Assembly (NCBI RefSeq): GCF_001590985.1
Contig: NZ_BCTX01000025.1
Location: forward strand, 1 to 63,062
Direction of reading: 5' to 3'
Origin: Novosphingobium naphthalenivorans NBRC 102051
GTDB lineage: Bacteria > Pseudomonadota > Alphaproteobacteria > Sphingomonadales > Sphingomonadaceae
DNA length: 63,062 bases
A model generated the notes under the pieces. It ran no database searches, was not told where the DNA came from, and saw only the letters and a list, made by a program, of their open reading frames with translations. Below are positions 16,412 through 25,713 of the stretch, in pieces. Within the stretch, counting starts at the first letter, position 1; every line of letters begins with the position of its first letter. The position numbers and the translations under genes are program-made.

Positions 16412-16978
16412 ATGGAACTTTCCTACAGCCATTCGCACAGCCAGCGGGTCTTGCGGCAGCGGAATCTGCTCGCGATCGTCGCCGTCGGCCTCTGCGCACT
16501 GACGATCCTGCTGCTTATCTTCACGGTGTCGCGGGACCGCGAAATCGTGCTGCAGCCGATCCTGCGATCGCCGGTCACGGTAAGCTCCGCCGGGGTCAGC
16601 CGCGAATATCTCGAGATGATCACGCGCGACACGGTGGTGCTCACCCTCAATCGCAGCCCGCAGAACCTCGAATACTGGATGAACGCGGTGCTCGATATCA
16701 CGGCGCCGGCCTCCCAGGGCAAGGTCAAGGCGGACCTGCTCAAGATCGTGAACGAACAGCGTGGATCTTCGATTTCGCAGTTCTTCACGATCGAAAAGAT
16801 GGAGCTCGACACGAAGGGGCTGCGCTCGGAGGTGACGGGCAGTCTGCATACGATCGTCGGCAATCGGGTCATCTCGAACGAGCGGCGGACCTTTCGGTAC
16901 GACTGGGAATATTCCGGCCTGTCCCTGAAGCTGATCGGCTTCGGCATGGTGACGGCCGAGCAGGGGAAGGATCAATGA
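16412..16978 (+). CDS. traE: TraE, VirB5/TraE-type pilus-assembly protein
   Basis: A 188-residue protein with one N-terminal membrane anchor (LLAIVAVGLCALTILLLIFTV). A periplasmic domain follows, containing the family segment EYLEMITRDTVVLTLNRSPQN and later MELDTKGLRSEVTGSLHTIVG. The family length is about 188 in F as well. It follows traL by one base and its TGA overlaps the start of traK, so the gene is part of the translationally coupled core L-E-K-B. Confidence 0.92.
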   Translation: MELSYSHSHSQRVLRQRNLLAIVAVGLCALTILLLIFTVSRDREIVLQPILRSPVTVSSAGVSREYLEMITRDTVVLTLNRSPQNLEYWMNAVLDITAPASQGKVKADLLKIVNEQRGSSISQFFTIEKMELDTKGLRSEVTGSLHTIVGNRVISNERRTFRYDWEYSGLSLKLIGFGMVTAEQGKDQ

Positions 16979-17775
16979 TGTCCGTCTATGTCGTCGGCAG
17001 TGCCGCTGCGGGCACCGCCTTCCTCTCGCGCGTCAACTGTCATCTGAGCCGTTGCACGGGCGCTGCGCTGATAGGCATTGCCGTTCTGCTGAGCGCGCAG
17101 CCCGCCTGGGCCGATCAGACCATCATGGCGGCGGACAGCAGCCAGGTCGACTGCCAGGCGTCCGCCAAGGACCTGACGCGTATCAGCCTGGTCGAAGACG
17201 AGTTCGCGTCGGTCTCCAAGATCTCCACCGGCAATCCGACCGATGACTTCTCGGTCGTCAACGAGCCGGTCCGCGGCGACATCTACCTGTCCGTTCCCGA
17301 CGGATTTGCCCGCCCGGCGCTCTCCTTCTTCGCCACGAGCAAGCGCGGCTATGTCTACAAGTTCGTCTGCCGGATCGGCGGCGACCAGGCCGCCCAGGTC
17401 TTCGTCTCCAATCCGGCGATCGCAAACGAACGCGCAGCGGAGAACGGTCCGGCCGAGAGGCTCGGGACCCACGATGCCGCGGTCGAGCTGGTGCAGGCGA
17501 TGTATTCGAATGCGGTCGCCGACGGCTACGAGATGCGCCAGCGCGCCTTGCGGCCGGTCTATGTTGGCACCCTCAAGGTGCAGATGATCGCGGAATATCG
17601 CGGTTCGGAGCTCAGCGGCAAGGTCCTGCGCATCGAGAACAAGGGTCCGTCAGAGGTCGAGCTGACCGAAGCGATGGTCGCTCCAGCGAGCGCCCTGGCC
17701 GTGTCGATCGCCGAGAGCAAGCTCGCTCCGGGCAAGGTCACCACCGCCTACCTCGTGTCCCAGAACGGAAGGTGA
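16975..17775 (+). CDS. traK: TraK, outer-membrane ring protein (VirB9-like)
   Basis: A 266-residue protein with a signal peptide (GAALIGIAVLLSAQPAWADQ). It has a mainly beta periplasmic domain with SLVEDEFASVSKIS and PVRGDIYLSVPDGF, and a C-terminal segment AEYRGSELSGKVLRIENKGP, which is typical of TraK/VirB9 proteins that interact with secretin-like partners. With TraV and TraB it forms the outer-membrane core complex of F-type secretion. Its ATGATG start overlaps the traE stop; the second ATG (16978) is equally possible. Confidence 0.9.
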   Translation: MMSVYVVGSAAAGTAFLSRVNCHLSRCTGAALIGIAVLLSAQPAWADQTIMAADSSQVDCQASAKDLTRISLVEDEFASVSKISTGNPTDDFSVVNEPVRGDIYLSVPDGFARPALSFFATSKRGYVYKFVCRIGGDQAAQVFVSNPAIANERAAENGPAERLGTHDAAVELVQAMYSNAVADGYEMRQRALRPVYVGTLKVQMIAEYRGSELSGKVLRIENKGPSEVELTEAMVAPASALAVSIAESKLAPGKVTTAYLVSQNGR

Positions 17776-17779
17776 GGAC

Positions 17780-19105
17780 ATGGCATTATTCGATTTCCTG
17801 AATCGCAAGCGTCCCGCTCTTGATGGGGCTTCGGACGAGGGCGTATCTCCTGTCGCCAGCGATCTCACCGCGAACGAAGCCGTTCGCCGCAAGCAGCGCC
17901 TGCTGCTGGCCGGGGTGGCGGGCGCCGGCCTGATCCTCTCCTCGTTCTGGATCTTCAGCGGCGATGAGAAGGGCGACAAGCTCGCCGACGACGGCACGAG
18001 CGAGGTCACCGTTTCGACCAAGGACCTGGTGAACCGCAATCTCTCGCAGCAGGAGTGGATGGCGCTCTCGGAGAACCGCTTCCAGTCCACCGAAAATCAG
18101 TTGAAGTCGATCGACGGCCAGAACCGCCGGCTGGAGATGCTGACCGCCCAGGTGGAGGCGCTCAAGGGCCAGAACCAGGCAATGCAGGCCGACGGCCAGC
18201 GCGTGCTGTCGGCCTATCAAGCCGAGAACGAGCAGCTGCGGCGGCAGATCAATGCGCGCCCGGCCGCCACGCCGCCCGCGCCCGGCCCGGCGGCGCTCTA
18301 CGGCCCGAACGGACCGCAGGCTTACCAGCGTCCCGACGGTGCCCCAGGCGCCGCGGCGCGCGGACCGGTGGGCACCGCAAGCGAGGTGAAGCTTGTCAGC
18401 TTCAACACGGCGGAGACGGGGAACGCCACGCGGGTCGCCAAAGGCAACACCACCTACACGGACAGCGTCAATTATTTGCCGCCGAACAGCTTCGCGAGGG
18501 CGAAGGTGATCGTCGGCGTCGACGCGAGCGCCGGCGTGAACAGCCAGACCGACCCGCTTCCGGTGGTGCTCCGCGTTACGGGGCCCGCGCGTTCGGTCTA
18601 TCAGAACGGCCGGCTGCTTACGACCAAGATCGAAGGCTGTCTCATCAACGGCGCGGCGCGCGGCGATCTTTCGAGCGAGAAAGTCTACGTCAAGCTGCAA
18701 AAGATGACCTGCCCGCAGCCGGGCGGCCGCTACGCCGTGTCGGAGGTGAAGGGATTCATTGCCTTCGGCGGCAAGACCGGCGTGCGGGGAAGGGTGGTGT
18801 CCCGCGAGGGCTCGCTCGTCACCCAGGCGTTCCTGGCCGGGCTCGCCGGCGGCTTCGGCCGCGGCTTCTCCGCGAATGCCAACAGCGTGTTCCAGGGAAC
18901 GAACATCACCACGAACGGGCAGCGCGACAAGCTTTCGACGGGCGAAATCCTCGAAGGCGGCTTTGGCGAAGGCGTCGCGCAGTCGGGCGACATGGTGTCG
19001 AAATATCTGATCGAGCGCGCCGAGCAATATCAGCCGGTGATCGAAATGCCGACCGGGATCGATGTCGAAATTGTTTTCTTGGAGGGTGTCTATGTCCGCA
19101 ATTGA
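17780..19105 (+). CDS. traB: TraB, VirB10-like trans-envelope scaffold
   Basis: A 441-residue protein. It has a short cytoplasmic part, one transmembrane helix (RLLLAGVAGAGLILSSFWIF, about residues 37-57), and a coiled coil with repeated Gln/Leu (LEMLTAQVEALKGQNQAM). A Pro-rich linker (ATPPAPGPAALYGPNGPQ) leads to the C-terminal VirB10/TrbI beta-barrel domain, which contains CLINGAARGDLSSEKVYVKL and GFIAFGGKTGVRGRVVSREG. TraB links the inner and outer membrane complexes. A clean GGTGAGGAC ribosome region and 4-bp spacing from traK show the operon continues. Confidence 0.93.
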   Translation: MALFDFLNRKRPALDGASDEGVSPVASDLTANEAVRRKQRLLLAGVAGAGLILSSFWIFSGDEKGDKLADDGTSEVTVSTKDLVNRNLSQQEWMALSENRFQSTENQLKSIDGQNRRLEMLTAQVEALKGQNQAMQADGQRVLSAYQAENEQLRRQINARPAATPPAPGPAALYGPNGPQAYQRPDGAPGAAARGPVGTASEVKLVSFNTAETGNATRVAKGNTTYTDSVNYLPPNSFARAKVIVGVDASAGVNSQTDPLPVVLRVTGPARSVYQNGRLLTTKIEGCLINGAARGDLSSEKVYVKLQKMTCPQPGGRYAVSEVKGFIAFGGKTGVRGRVVSREGSLVTQAFLAGLAGGFGRGFSANANSVFQGTNITTNGQRDKLSTGEILEGGFGEGVAQSGDMVSKYLIERAEQYQPVIEMPTGIDVEIVFLEGVYVRN

Positions 19106-19964
19106 TCGTGTCCGCTCGCTCACTCGGCGATCGCGCCTTCTGGTTGCGACCGGCGCGGCCCTGAGCGTCGCGGGCATCGCGCTGGCCGCAGATGTGGGCA
19201 GCGCCGAAAGCCAGGTGCAGGCGCTCCTGAAGGCGCGGTTACCCAAGACTGCCGTGAGTGCGATCGACTGCGGCAAAATTGCGGGCCTGTGCGAGATCAC
19301 CGCGGGCGAGAACCTATTCTATGTCGACACCAGCGCCCGCTATCTGGTGATCGGGCGCGTCTATGACATGCAGACCCGTCAGGACATAACGGCGGCGCGC
19401 CTGCTCGAGATGAACCCCGACATGCTGGTCGGCTCCTCCGCGCGGGCAAACGCGCTTGCCGCCGGCGGCGAGGAGGAGGCGGGCCAGCAGCTGGCGGCAG
19501 CACCTGCACGGCTCGAGCGGCCGGCAAGTCCCGCCAAGGCGCGAACGCTTTCGCTCTCGAGCCTGCCGAAGGATGGCGCGATCGTCTGGGGGAATCCGGC
19601 GGGCCCGACCGTCACGGTCTTTTCGGATTTTCGCTGCGGCTATTGCCGGGCGCTGACTGGCGTTCTCAAGGACATGAACGTGCGCGTGGTCGAGCGGCCG
19701 ATCTCGGTGCTGGGAAGCCGGGATCTCGCCGACCGGGTTTACTGCGCCAAGAACCGCGAGGCTGCGCTCCATGCCGCCTATGCCGGGCAGCCGATAAAGG
19801 GCGAGGCTTCGTGCAACACGGCCGGCCTCGATGCGAACGAGGCCTTCGCGCAGCGGAACGGCCTCAATGGCACTCCCGTCATCGTGCGTAGCGATGGCGC
19901 GATGATCGAAGGATATCGCCCCCGGGCTTTCCTTGAAGCATGGCTTCGGGAGGCGCGGTCATGA
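19092..19964 (+). CDS. dsbC: DsbC-like thiol:disulfide isomerase of the transfer operon
   Basis: A 290-residue periplasmic protein with a signal segment (LLVATGAALSVAGIALAADV). Its N-terminal dimerisation domain is DsbC-like (GENLFYVDTSARYLVIGRVYDMQT). The thioredoxin-fold C-terminal domain has the active site FRCGYC at about residues 180-185 and the cis-Pro segment NGTPVIVRSDG. It isomerises disulfides in Cys-rich transfer proteins such as TraN, TraU and TraH. ATG 19092 follows GGAGGGTGTCT; a longer reading starting at 19062 would overlap traB by 44 bp, so the shorter start is preferred. Confidence 0.9.
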   Translation: MSAIDRVRSLTRRSRLLVATGAALSVAGIALAADVGSAESQVQALLKARLPKTAVSAIDCGKIAGLCEITAGENLFYVDTSARYLVIGRVYDMQTRQDITAARLLEMNPDMLVGSSARANALAAGGEEEAGQQLAAAPARLERPASPAKARTLSLSSLPKDGAIVWGNPAGPTVTVFSDFRCGYCRALTGVLKDMNVRVVERPISVLGSRDLADRVYCAKNREAALHAAYAGQPIKGEASCNTAGLDANEAFAQRNGLNGTPVIVRSDGAMIEGYRPRAFLEAWLREARS

Positions 19965-20941
19965 GAAACGCTGCGTTGCATAGCCCCTGGCGCCGTCTCG
20001 GCGCGCCGCTGCTGCTTTCGACCGCTCTTGCGCTTGGAGGTTGCGCAGCGCTCGGCGGAAATGTGCGCGGCGACTTTTCCTGCGCTGCTCCTGATGGCGT
20101 CTGCGCGCCGAGCGCAACGATCGATGACCGCGCGCTTGCCATGATTACGGCAGATGCAGCTGAAGGGGTCGCGCTTCCGGCTGACGCTGCCCCGCGTTCC
20201 ACCAGGGATCGGAGCCGTCTTGGCTCATCGAGGCGGACCGCCGCCACTGTCCCCGCCGATCCAGCCCGGACGCGCGAGAAGGTGCTCAGGATCGTCTTCC
20301 AGCCCTACATCGACGAGCGCGGCCGCCTGCATGAGAAAAGCGCCATACATGCGGTCGTCGCGAGCGGTGAATGGCAGCAGAGCCTTGCGCAGACCGTCCC
20401 ATCCAATGCGCGTCTGGACTACGCGCTAGGGGTCCCGGAGAGTCTGGCCGATGCCGTCGACCGCGTCGACCCGCCGGGTGGGTCGCCTGGTGTTGGGGAT
20501 CCTGCTGCGCCGGATCCCGATGCCGTCGCTGCCGCGCGTGCGAGGAGAGGCGACCCGCTCGAGACAATCAAGGCGGATGTCGCCGCGCGGCTCGCGCAAA
20601 AGCAAAAAAGCCCAGCAGCCGCAGCCCCCGCGGATGGTGTTGCCCACGCACCATCCGTAACCGCCTCGCCGGCGCCCTTGTCCCCCTCTGGGGCGCCGGC
20701 GGGCGGCCATGCGAGGGAGCCGGCGGCTTCTGCGGCGCCGCCGACGACGATCTCTGCGGCGGGCGAAAAGGCCGTCGAACGGGTGAAAAGCGATCCCGCC
20801 TATCGGCAGATTGCCGGGTCCGCTGCGAAGGATGCGCGTGATGCCGCCGCTGATGGCACTCCCGTCGCCTCGAAGCCGAACCTATCTGCGCCGACCGTTC
20901 GCGCCGCGGACTTCCCCGCCTCAGTGCCGGAGGATCATTGA
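19961..20941 (+). CDS. traV: TraV, outer-membrane lipoprotein (VirB7-like)
   Basis: A 326-residue protein with a type II signal peptide and lipobox (LSTALALGGCAALGG). A Cys-containing FSCAAPDGVCAPSAT segment follows, as in TraV. A conserved-looking patch RIVFQPYIDERGRLHEKSAI is followed by long Ala/Pro-rich low-complexity sequence, making it larger than F TraV (171 residues). The start overlaps the stop of the isomerase gene (ATGA). With TraK and TraB it makes the outer-membrane core. A two-base gap separates it from traC. Confidence 0.88.
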   Translation: MRNAALHSPWRRLGAPLLLSTALALGGCAALGGNVRGDFSCAAPDGVCAPSATIDDRALAMITADAAEGVALPADAAPRSTRDRSRLGSSRRTAATVPADPARTREKVLRIVFQPYIDERGRLHEKSAIHAVVASGEWQQSLAQTVPSNARLDYALGVPESLADAVDRVDPPGGSPGVGDPAAPDPDAVAAARARRGDPLETIKADVAARLAQKQKSPAAAAPADGVAHAPSVTASPAPLSPSGAPAGGHAREPAASAAPPTTISAAGEKAVERVKSDPAYRQIAGSAAKDARDAAADGTPVASKPNLSAPTVRAADFPASVPEDH

Positions 20942-20942
20942 G

Positions 20943-23534
20943 ATGGCGGGGAAGGGCGGCTTCTTCGAGAGCCTTCTTTCAGGGATCCTCGGCGACAGCC
21001 AGCGTCCCGATGCGGATCGGCCGGAGCTTGGCGTGCCCATGCTGGCCGACTGGCTCCCTTATCGCAGCTTCGACGCAAAGACGGGCGTGTTCTACAACAG
21101 CGCGTCGCGGGGCTTTGTGATCGAGGCAGCTCCCTTGATCGGTGCAGACGAACGGACAGGGGAGATCCTCACCCAGTTCCTTTCCGAAGCGATCCCCGCG
21201 CCGGGATGCCTGCAATTCCACCAGTGGATGAGTCCGCGCGTGTCCGAGCGTCTCTCGCGCTGGTATCTTCCGCGCTACTCGGCTCGCGGCGTCTACGAGC
21301 GCATGGCGAAGCACCGCATCGACTTCCTGACCGACGGGGTGTGGCGCTCGCTCTCCGCGGATGCGCCATTCTCGCTGCGGAACCACCGTGTGGCGATCTC
21401 CTACTCGACCCCGGAATCCTCGAGCGTGTCTGTCGAGGAAATCGTGGCGGTGATGGACGGTCTGATCTCGGCCCTCGCATCGATCAATGTGCCGGCCCGC
21501 AAGATGGATCCGACCGACCTCATCGGGTGGATCGACGACATAACCTCGCCGACCACTGCGGCGGGGGAGGACGTCGTCAACTACAATCCGCTCGATCCGA
21601 TTGCGGACCAGGCGGTGCGCCGGGATGTGGAGCTTCACATCGAGCCCGATCGCATGCTGCTCAGAACCGAGCGATTTCGGCCAACCGGGGCGACGGTGGA
21701 CGAGGCGCCCGAGATCGGTGAGATTCTGCCGGACGTCTTCGACGTTCGCTCATTCTCGGTCCGGAACCTGCCGAGCCGCTGGGCGCCGTGGGATGTCGCC
21801 CGGCTCATTGGCGACATGTTCACCGACAAGCTCAGGATGCCATGTCCGGTCGCGACAAATCTGTGCGTCGAGTTCCCCGATCCGCTGGCATCGTCGAACA
21901 AGGCGAGCTTCAAGTTCATGCGCACCACGAGCCTTGCGGACTCCAAGTCGGCGCGCTTCCTGCCGCAGCTGCGCGAGCAAAGCCAGGAATGGCGTTACGT
22001 CAACGACGAGCTGCGCCAGGGGCGCAAGCTGGTGCGTGTCTTCTTCAGCGTGACCTCCTTCTCGCCGAAGGGCAGGGGGGACGCCAACGAACGCGTGCTC
22101 AAATCGGTTTATCGCGCAGCGGGCTGGGACCTGCTCGACGATCGGTACCTGCAGGTGATGGGCCTTTTGTGCGCCATGCCCATGACAATGGCGAACGGGC
22201 TTGCACGCGACCTCGAGCGCATGAAGCGGATGCGCACATTGCTCACGACAACGGCGGCGAACCTGGCCCCGATCCAGGGCGAGTATCTCGGCGGCCAGGT
22301 GCCGCATCTCATGCTCATCGGTCGGCGTGGACAACCCTTCTTCTGGAGTCCGTTCGAGAATGCGGCGGGCAACCACAATGTCGCCGTCTTCGGCAAATCG
22401 GGGTCGGGCAAATCCGTGACGCTGCAGGAGCTCTGTGCCTCCCTTTGCGGTGCCGGCGCGCGCGTCGTCGTGATCGACGACGGTCGCTCCTTCGAGCACT
22501 CCGCCAAGCTCCAGGGCGGCGCGTTCGTCGAATTTACGATGTCGTCCGGCTTCTGCCTCAACCCCTTCAGCATGATCGATGAGGAGCTGGCCCGCAGCGA
22601 CGAGGATTACCTGCTCGACTGCATGGCGATGCTCAAAGCCATCGTGAACCAGATGTCGCGCCACATCGACCGGCTGAACGATACCGAGCGTGGCCTCATC
22701 GACGGGGCCGTTAACAGCGTCTGGAGCGAAAAGGGACGCCAGGGCTCGATCGACGACGTGATCGCTGCGCTCGAAGCCACCGGAAATGGCCTTGCCATGG
22801 ATCTTGGCATCGCCATGCGCCCCTTTTCGTCGGCAGGGACGTACGGGCGATTTTTCCAGGGCGAGGTATCGTTCGAACTGTCGGCGCAGCTCACGGTGTT
22901 CGAGCTCTCCGACCTTTCATCCCGCGAGGAACTGCGCAGCGTCGTGCTGACCGCGATCATGTTCATGTCGCAGCAGATGATGCGCAAAGTCGATCGTTCG
23001 GTCCCGAAGGCGCTGCTTCTGGATGAAGCGTGGCAGATGCTGCGCGGCGGTGCGATGGCCGATTTCATCGAGACCTATGCTCGCACCTGCCGGAAATATG
23101 GCGCGGCGCTGGTGACGGCGACGCAGTCCCTGAACGATTACTATAAGTCGGCCGGGTCCGTCGCGGCGCTGGAGAACTCCGACTGGTTCGTCATTCTCCA
23201 GCAGAAGCCCGAGACAATCGCGGACTTCAAGAAGCACGACCGCTTTGAGATGGACGACTATACCGACGCGCTGCTGCGGTCCTTGAAGATCAACGGCCGC
23301 GAATATTCCGACATCCTTATCAAGGGCCCCGAGACCCTGGCCGTCGGCAGGCTGGTGCTCGATCCGTTCTCGGCCACCGTCTATTCGTCGAGCCCGGCTA
23401 TCTACGCGGCGATCGAGGCGCTGGTCGCGCGAGGGCTAAGCATGGATGAGGCGATCGAACGGGTCGCCTTCCCCGGCAATCCGGAAAAGTGGGCGTCGCA
23501 CGAGCAAGTCGACGTTGCCGAGGCGGCGGAGTAG
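20943..23534 (+). CDS. traC: TraC, VirB4-type conjugation ATPase
   Basis: An 863-residue AAA+ ATPase. Walker A is VAVFGKSGSGKSVT (about residues 479-492), and Walker B is KALLLDEAWQML (about 687-698). The VirB4/TraC hallmark ALVTATQSLNDYY follows. The N-terminal domain has the TraC family pattern (GVFYNSASRGFVIEAAPLIG). It powers pilus assembly at the inner membrane. ATG 20943 directly follows the traV stop; longer readings would lie inside traV. Length and motifs indicate an intact enzyme. Confidence 0.95.
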   Translation: MAGKGGFFESLLSGILGDSQRPDADRPELGVPMLADWLPYRSFDAKTGVFYNSASRGFVIEAAPLIGADERTGEILTQFLSEAIPAPGCLQFHQWMSPRVSERLSRWYLPRYSARGVYERMAKHRIDFLTDGVWRSLSADAPFSLRNHRVAISYSTPESSSVSVEEIVAVMDGLISALASINVPARKMDPTDLIGWIDDITSPTTAAGEDVVNYNPLDPIADQAVRRDVELHIEPDRMLLRTERFRPTGATVDEAPEIGEILPDVFDVRSFSVRNLPSRWAPWDVARLIGDMFTDKLRMPCPVATNLCVEFPDPLASSNKASFKFMRTTSLADSKSARFLPQLREQSQEWRYVNDELRQGRKLVRVFFSVTSFSPKGRGDANERVLKSVYRAAGWDLLDDRYLQVMGLLCAMPMTMANGLARDLERMKRMRTLLTTTAANLAPIQGEYLGGQVPHLMLIGRRGQPFFWSPFENAAGNHNVAVFGKSGSGKSVTLQELCASLCGAGARVVVIDDGRSFEHSAKLQGGAFVEFTMSSGFCLNPFSMIDEELARSDEDYLLDCMAMLKAIVNQMSRHIDRLNDTERGLIDGAVNSVWSEKGRQGSIDDVIAALEATGNGLAMDLGIAMRPFSSAGTYGRFFQGEVSFELSAQLTVFELSDLSSREELRSVVLTAIMFMSQQMMRKVDRSVPKALLLDEAWQMLRGGAMADFIETYARTCRKYGAALVTATQSLNDYYKSAGSVAALENSDWFVILQQKPETIADFKKHDRFEMDDYTDALLRSLKINGREYSDILIKGPETLAVGRLVLDPFSATVYSSSPAIYAAIEALVARGLSMDEAIERVAFPGNPEKWASHEQVDVAEAAE

Positions 23535-23537
23535 GCC

Positions 23538-23897
23538 ATGGATGCCGCAGCGCACAGGAGGAATGGCGCGGACATCGCGGTCGGGCGACAGCCCGCCCTG
23601 CGGAGCTTGCTCCATTTCTATCTGCACTTGATCGGCTTCACGGCATCGACGCTCTTGCTGACCTGGGGGCTGTTCGCGCTCTTCTTCGTGGCGCTCGGGG
23701 GTTTCTCGCTCGATGGGCTCATGCACCAGCTCAACAATTTGACGGCCCGCTACGTCGCCGCGTCTCCTGACCGCATCGCGTCATTCAAGAACATCTTCAT
23801 CGCCGCACATCTCCTGATTGCCGCCGGACTGATCGTTCTGCGCCGCGAGAAGATCGTGCCTGCGGCCCTGCCCGAAGGAAAAGCTGATCATGGCTGA
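23538..23897 (+). CDS. small membrane protein of the transfer operon
   Basis: 119 residues with two predicted membrane segments (GFTASTLLLTWGLFALFFVALGG and FIAAHLLIAAGLIVLR) separated by a periplasmic loop. It starts 3 bp after traC and overlaps the next gene by 8 bp, so it is firmly inside the transfer operon. I do not recognise an F-plasmid counterpart at this position, where F has trbI, traW and several optional genes. A role in pilus dynamics or the export gate is a guess only. Confidence 0.7.
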   Translation: MDAAAHRRNGADIAVGRQPALRSLLHFYLHLIGFTASTLLLTWGLFALFFVALGGFSLDGLMHQLNNLTARYVAASPDRIASFKNIFIAAHLLIAAGLIVLRREKIVPAALPEGKADHG

Positions 23898-24543
23898 ACA
23901 GACCGAGCTCGACCTGCCGTCCCCTGCGCCCCAACCGGCGGCCGCAGCGAAGCGCGCAATTTTCGCGGGCTTCTCGTCCGTTCAGATCGTCGCGGGCCTT
24001 CTGGTCATTGGTGTCCTGATATGGGGGATGTGGGTCACAAAGGCGCTGATCACGCCCAAGCAGGAGCGGATCGTTTCCGCGCGGCTGTCCTCGATCGTCG
24101 GCGAGTATGTCCAGGCACAAGCGCGCTCCACCTCTCCGCCGGCGCAAGTCGAGGCGGAGATGCGCAAGTTCATGGCATCGCTGGACAAGGAGCTCGAGCG
24201 GCGAAGCTCGGGCGGTGAGATCGTGCTCGTCGGGGAAGCCGTTCTCACGAAGAATGTCCCCGACATCACCGACAAGCTGAAGGAGGCGGTCTATGCATCC
24301 GGCGTTGCTCGGCCGAAGCAAGCATCGGCTCTGGAGCTTCAGCAGCTCGAGCAGCAGGCCATGCTCGCGGCACAGCCGCAGCAGCCCATGACGGCGCAGC
24401 CCGCGGCGCCGGTCGGATACCCGGATCCCATGGCACCGGCGCCTATGATGCCCGGGGCGCCGGCCGCGTCAGCGCCCCAGTACGAGCCGCCGGCTGCCAC
24501 CGTTTCAACCTTTGGAGGTCCCGATGGCAGCGGCGGTCAATGA
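23890..24543 (+). CDS. trbI: TrbI, F-type pilus retraction/assembly inner-membrane protein
   Basis: A 217-residue protein with one membrane helix (VQIVAGLLVIGVLIWGMWV). Its periplasmic domain carries the F-type TrbI pattern (IVSARLSSIVGEYVQAQAR, later ILVGEAVLTKNVPDITDKL-like residues), and a Pro/Ala/Met-rich tail of about 80 residues is longer than in F TrbI (128 residues). In F, TrbI is tied to pilus retraction. It overlaps the upstream small membrane gene by 8 bp and the S26 peptidase by 20 bp. Confidence 0.8.
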   Translation: MAEQTELDLPSPAPQPAAAAKRAIFAGFSSVQIVAGLLVIGVLIWGMWVTKALITPKQERIVSARLSSIVGEYVQAQARSTSPPAQVEAEMRKFMASLDKELERRSSGGEIVLVGEAVLTKNVPDITDKLKEAVYASGVARPKQASALELQQLEQQAMLAAQPQQPMTAQPAAPVGYPDPMAPAPMMPGAPAASAPQYEPPAATVSTFGGPDGSGGQ

Positions 24544-25060
24544 CGCGGCGAAGCGGGGCTGGCGACCGAACCCGAAGCTTTGGCTTCTGCTTGGCGCCTT
24601 CGTCGGCGGAAGCGTTGCCCTGACAGGGCTGGCAGATTGGAGCGACGACCACCTTTTCCTCGTCAATACGACGGACTCCCTGCCGAACTGGGCCTTCCTC
24701 ATCGAGCGGGGCCGCCTGCCTGCCAAGGGAGAGTTCATATTTTTCGATCCGCCGGCGAGCGCGCTGTTGCGCCGCCATTTTGGCGCCAGGCCAAGGATGT
24801 TTGGAAAGAAGGTCTATGCTGTCGCGGGAGACGTGATCGCGCATGACGGCATGACGGTAACGATCAACGGCGTTCCGACTGTTCGCATGAAGCCCTTCAC
24901 CAAGGCGGGCGAACGCCTTGTGCCCGGTGCGACGGGGGTCGTGCCCCCAGGCTGCTATTTCGCGGCGACGCCGCACAAGGACGGCTTCGACAGTCGCTAT
25001 GCCGAGATCGGCTTTGTTTGCGGCCGGCAAGTCATCGGAACCGGGGAGCCGATCCTGTGA
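24524..25060 (+). CDS. TraF-type S26 signal peptidase of the transfer operon
   Basis: A 178-residue inner-membrane protease with an N-terminal anchor (LWLLLGAFVGGSVALTGL). The S26 dyad is Ser in TTDSLPNWAF (about residue 52) and Lys in FGKKVYAVAGD (about residues 95-96). The later segments PPGCYFAATPHKDGFDSRY and GFVCGRQVIG match S26C conjugative peptidases (RP4 TraF, F-type TrhF). It probably processes the prepilin. Start ATG 24524 has GGAGGT 5 bp upstream. The TGA stop overlaps the GTG start of traW. Confidence 0.9.
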   Translation: MAAAVNDAAKRGWRPNPKLWLLLGAFVGGSVALTGLADWSDDHLFLVNTTDSLPNWAFLIERGRLPAKGEFIFFDPPASALLRRHFGARPRMFGKKVYAVAGDVIAHDGMTVTINGVPTVRMKPFTKAGERLVPGATGVVPPGCYFAATPHKDGFDSRYAEIGFVCGRQVIGTGEPIL

Positions 25061-25713
25061 AAGCTGTTCTGACAAGCGGTGCCGGCATCGCTTCATTCGC
25101 GGCGGCCATGCTCCTCATCGGCCCTATCCCTGGCGAAGCCAGGGATTATGGCCATGTCGGCCAGGTCTTTCCCATCATCGAGCCGGATCTGCTGGCGACG
25201 ATCGAGGCGCGGCTGCGGCGGGCGGAGGGCAGCGGCGAGCTTGCCCGCATGAACGAGCAGTTTGCCAGAAGGGTCGAACAGAGAGTTCGCCGGCCCAAGC
25301 CTGTCGACGGGATCACTCCGGCGCGCATGGCGCGAAGCTGGGATTATGATCCGACCATCGCGATCGAGCGCGACATTCGGGACCAGAAGGGTAATCTGAT
25401 TGCGGGTGCCGGTCATCGCATCAATCCGCTCGATTTCGTCGAGATAAAGCAGGACCTCGTCTTCGTCGACGGCGACGATGCGACGCAACTCGCGTGGGCG
25501 ACCTCGCGCTATACGGATCTCAAGGCCAAGATCATCTTCGTCAACGGTTCGCCGATCGATGCGATGACGGCGAAGAAGCGGCGCTTCTATTTCGACCAGG
25601 AAGGCAAGCTCACTGCAACGTTCGGGATCGAGCATACGCCTGCGGTGGTCAGCCAAAACGGCAGGACGATGCGCGTTTCCGAGATCGTGCTGAAGCCAGG
25701 GAAGTCCGGCTGA
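25057..25713 (+). CDS. traW: TraW, pilus-assembly periplasmic protein
   Basis: A 218-residue protein starting with GTG (coupled, GTGA) and carrying a signal peptide (GAGIASFAAAMLLIGPIPGEARD). It has the TraW landmarks YGHVGQVFPIIEPDLLATIE near the N-terminus, then RSWDYDPTIAIERDIRD, GHRINPLDFV and FFDQEGKLT-like sequence, here FYFDQEGKLTATFGIEHTPAVV. TraW works with TrbC and TraU in pilus assembly and mating-pair formation. Confidence 0.92.
   Translation: MKAVLTSGAGIASFAAAMLLIGPIPGEARDYGHVGQVFPIIEPDLLATIEARLRRAEGSGELARMNEQFARRVEQRVRRPKPVDGITPARMARSWDYDPTIAIERDIRDQKGNLIAGAGHRINPLDFVEIKQDLVFVDGDDATQLAWATSRYTDLKAKIIFVNGSPIDAMTAKKRRFYFDQEGKLTATFGIEHTPAVVSQNGRTMRVSEIVLKPGKSG

Noticed and set aside
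17786..19300. Long minus-strand open frame (504 codons) opposite traB
   Set aside because: The plus strand is clearly traB with operon overlaps; the antisense frame is open because of GC-rich codon use and has low-complexity His/Arg-rich sequence.
21750..22664. 304-codon minus-strand frame within traC
   Set aside because: It is a shadow of the Walker A region of traC.
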